From positions 5,696,286 through 5,760,285 of the forward strand of contig CM067572.1 in NCBI GenBank assembly GCA_034336665.1: a DNA stretch of 64,000 bases. Reading direction: 5' to 3'. The position numbers and the translations under genes are program-made. Positions 60,701 through 64,000 of this stretch are shown here, in pieces. This DNA comes from Luscinia megarhynchos. Its lineage: Eukaryota > Chordata > Aves > Passeriformes > Turdidae. The number at the start of each line of letters is the position of its first letter. Position 1 is the first letter of the stretch. Under the pieces are notes generated by a model, which saw only the letters and a program-made list of their open reading frames with translations, was not told the DNA's origin and searched no databases.

Positions 60701-63700
60701 GCAACATCTGTGCCTTTGAAAGCTTTTAGGTGCTATGAAGCAATGGCAAGGAAATATTTTAGGCTCTCCTGGTTTCCCTGTAGGGAGAAATCACCCCCTC
60801 AGTGATGTGGCCACAGAGGGTCTAAACCAACAAGTGGGGATGGGGACACCATGACCTCCCCCCTTTTTTCCACTGAAAGACAAAATGCAATTAGTGCTTT
60901 CCATGTGAAACATTCACTGAATTACCTTTCTTTTTCTGTACTGTTGGGGCCATAGATGTTCCTCAGAAAAACAGATGTGGAAGGTATGAAATTCTGGTTG
61001 GGAAAGCTGGAAGCCTGGCATGAGCTGGCAAGAGTGTGGAACGTGGGCTGCAGTGCACAGAGACCTCACCTGCACCTCACTGACCACAGGTCAGTCCTGG
61101 GGCTCCAGGGCTGCTCCCATGGCTTTCCCTGACAGAAGGGAGGCTGACTTTTGGTATGGATTTTCTAGAAATAAAAATGCCACAGCAGAGACCTGCCTCA
61201 GGATGCAACACAAGTGATGGCACAAGGGGCGGGATGCAGACCATCTGAAGGGAAGTCCAAGGTCTGCCCCAGATGCACAACAGATTTTTGGGTGCTGGCT
61301 ACCAATTTAGGTATGTTACAGCTAATGTTTAAGATGACTAGGCAGGATACTATGGCAGCATAAATCTGAAAATCCCAATCCAGCTGTCTCTGCTTTGTAC
61401 TGTGAAATCCAGGCTGCTGTGGGTGCCCTGCCTGGCCAGATTCTGAGTCAGTGTGAACAGCCAAGGTGCAAATGCCTGTAACTGAGGAATAAATTGTATT
61501 CCAAAGCTCACATCTGCATCAGGGCATGGAGAAGGAATGAGAGCCAGAAGCACAGAATACACAGCATCACGTTCCCACACTCCAGACCAGCCTCACAGGA
61601 GAGGTTTGGGTGCCTTGAGATCCTCCCTCAAGGATTCTGGACTCTCTCCTGTGGAACTGAGCACCTGAAAGCCCTGACTAATCTGAAAAGAGATCCTTCC
61701 CACCCAGAGCCCTTGCTTAATGAAATCAGTATTCCAGTCAGCTCCATCACTAGAAAAAGCAGCTGCACTATGCAGGGGAACATATTCCATTTTCCCAGCT
61801 CCATGTGCTAGCACTTTGCAAATGAAATTTTCTCTGACTTTTAGGCTATATGAAATCTTGAAATTAAAATGAAATATAATTGTCAGTGAATGGAAAGTTC
61901 TACTTTTTGGCCAGCTCTATTTGTACATATAAAACATACTAGATATCCCAAAGTGTCTTTCATGCCATCTTGAATTATTTTCCTTTTTTTTCTTTTTATT
62001 GAGATCTCCAAAGCCAGCTGCTTAGGGGTTTTCAATGCCCAAATTCCCACTCATTATTTCATTTGACACTCAGATCCCTTGAGCAGCACTGAAAAATTGC
62101 TAAACCTTAATATCTGAGCTAGACTTCCAAACAACAGCTACAATGAAGAAACTGGTCTTGGCACTAAAAACCAATGAATATGTAAGACAAATTGTATCTG
62201 GAGAGAGCAAACGCATTAAAACAGGCTACCAGTAGCATCTTTCAAAAGATATCTAATGTAAGCAGCATACTCTTCAATAGCTCAAGGGGCTTATAGTCAA
62301 TAAATTTAACAGGTTGTGAAAAAAAAAGTCAAAGCTAAAGTACAGTATGTAAATGGAAGCTGGAGTGTACTCTTCTTTTCAACCTTAGGACAGAGTTAAT
62401 AGAGGGGAAATGACAAAATACATAAAAAGGAATACACAGGATTTGACAGACTATGGTTTTTTTTCTTTTAACTTCAAGGCAAACTACCAGACTATTTTGG
62501 TTTACAGATAAATCAAACAAAGAACTTTTATCAGTTTGCATAAAAGTCTCATTTTCAGCACAGGAAAGATTAGGCTTCAGAGCCTTATTCTGTATGTGTG
62601 TGAGGGGGATTACAAGGGAAGTGGTGACAGTAATGACCTTGCCAGGGATTAGCTTCCACAATTGTATGGTAAAATAGTTGTGTTTTCTATGCTTATGGAT
62701 TGAGATATTCATTGACAGTTTCTGTAAACTAGTGAAATTCACAGATATTTTCAGTAATAGGGTGATGACAGTAGCAGTATCTGACAGTCCCATTGCTGCC
62801 TCTTGGCATTACCCATGGTGTTGTGATGGGGAGCCAGACCCTCAGCCTTGCCAGGTTTGCTCCAGTGGCTCAGTGTTTGTGTGACAAAAAGGGTTTCCTT
62901 TTGGAATTCCCTTTATCTTACAGTTGTATGGTCTGGTGGTAAATGCAAATGTATTGGACACATTTGGTCCTTTCTGTTTTACAGGAGCTACACCTGACTC
63001 CTCCCAGCTGACCCAAGAGCACTTAGGGGTGGCCTTTTACTGGCTTGCCCCACACATTGACAGCTGCACTTGGGTAAGCTGGCAGGAAAACTGAAGTTGC
63101 TGGACTGTTCCCAATGAGATCCTCTTTCTTCAACATTTTTGTTTCTCTTGGGAGAAAAACTCTTGGGAAAAACCCTTGAGAAGAAAACAGGAGCTGCACA
63201 TGCAGGGCCAACAAGACCCTTGTTTTGGCTATCACAAGCTCAGTCTCTGCTCTGACTAAATGGTGACTCTTTGGATTGAAAGCTGCTGCTCTGAGGAAGG
63301 CAGAGCAGAAAATGCTGTGGAGGCTCCTGAAGCTCAAGCCAATGTCCTAAGTACAGAAAATAACAGGCAGAAAGCCCCTCTGAGTGAGTAGCTCAATGTT
63401 TCTGAAGGCTCTCAAGCTAGTGTAATCTTCCCAAAGATGTTGAAAATAAATTTATCACAAATGATCAGTTGCTTGTCTCTGTGCCTGTGAAAAGTAAAAC
63501 ATTTTCTGTTTACCCTGATGATATAATTTAACTTTGGAGCCTATTTATCATGCAGGATAGTGAAAGAAGAGGTCCATTTGGTTTACTTGCTACTTAACCA
63601 GAATAATCTCTATTGCAAAATAACTGGAAAGACAATTTGGTTCATGAGAGAAACTTCCCCATGAGGAACAACACAGCATGAACTTGGTTAGTTTGCCTCG

Positions 63701-64000
63701 AGCAGTCCCAGCTCACTCTGGTTGGGTTCTGCACACAAAACAAAGCAGTCTTATGGCAAAGAAATGAGGGCTTAAACCAGCCTTTCTATATGTATGTATA
63801 TATAAATACATATTTTCTTGCACTAGCAGAATTAGTTAATATATAATTATGCTCAACAGAGAAAGATTTCAAAGTCCAAGTCTCTGACTACCTGAATCAT
63901 TTCTACTACAGATGCAACATGTTAAGATTTTTCTTGAACAATATTATCTGTCAAGTCTATTAAGCTGTGTGAAATAGTGCCTGGGCTTCTGCTCTCATTT
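57721..64000. other. Unique sequence without a recognisable gene
   Basis: The longest frame, minus strand 62335-62793 (152 codons), is rich in Ser, Leu, Lys and Ile and has no recognised motif. Frames at 61198-61464, 61350-61580 and 61593-61814 (minus) and 61494-61811 (plus) overlap on opposite strands. GC-richer patches occur at about 58060-58260, 60990-61260, 61560-61720 and 63000-63300. A (TTTG)4 run lies at 60429-60448, and a TATGTATATATAAATACATA-type AT repeat at about 63788-63812. Nothing indicates an exon. Confidence 0.5.

Noticed and set aside
62335..62793. 152-codon minus-strand frame
   Set aside because: No family motif, AT-rich codon use like the background, and no splice or promoter context. 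A frame of this length is expected by chance in 64 kb.

Overview
This window reads as a vertebrate, and specifically avian, nuclear gene desert. It has AT-rich, CpG-poor sequence with no open frame longer than about 200 codons, and no rRNA, tRNA or bacterial-style gene organisation. The bird assignment rests on four CR1 LINE 3' ends (about 14342, 26885, 32304 and 57522), one of which keeps the CR1-type terminal ATTCTRTG octamer tail, and on a solo LTR at 24332-24882 of a family I recognise from bird genomes. A songbird is my best guess, but the sequence does not prove it. I found no protein-coding gene I can defend. The listed open frames are chance frames, repeat-derived frames, or the decayed reverse transcriptase at 21313-21699.

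Layout. 1-14 kb: unique AT-rich sequence with a strong p53-type palindrome (3932-3952) and a small 17-bp tandem duplication. 13.5-14.4 kb: an exon-like or conserved-element-like block, then a CR1 end. 21.0-22.2 kb: an ancient LINE reverse-transcriptase fossil embedded in AT-rich, homeodomain-motif-rich sequence that looks like a conserved noncoding block. 24.3-24.9 kb: a solo LTR on the minus strand. 26.9 kb: a CR1 end. 31.8-32.4 kb: a 300-bp homopurine array with 137-bp higher-order periodicity, followed by a minus-strand CR1 end. 33.3 kb: a splice-acceptor-like site with a short open frame. 34-45 kb: unique sequence with several candidate conserved noncoding stretches. 45.4-45.8 kb: a truncated ERVK-like LTR with a tRNA-Lys-type primer binding site on the minus strand. 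54.4-56.1 kb: a striking array of 32 copies of a 52-bp unit. 57.5-57.7 kb: a plus-strand CR1 end. The rest is unique sequence.

The strongest targets for a second look are three. First is the 52-bp minisatellite: each unit holds two dyad symmetries, and nearly every unit carries an E-box abutting a palindrome made of two facing RUNX-type TGTGGT motifs, with alternating dimer organisation in its distal part. Second is the LINE fossil inside possible regulatory DNA. Third is the p53-like palindrome. All regulatory readings are hypotheses from motif inspection; cross-species conservation and chromatin data would decide them.
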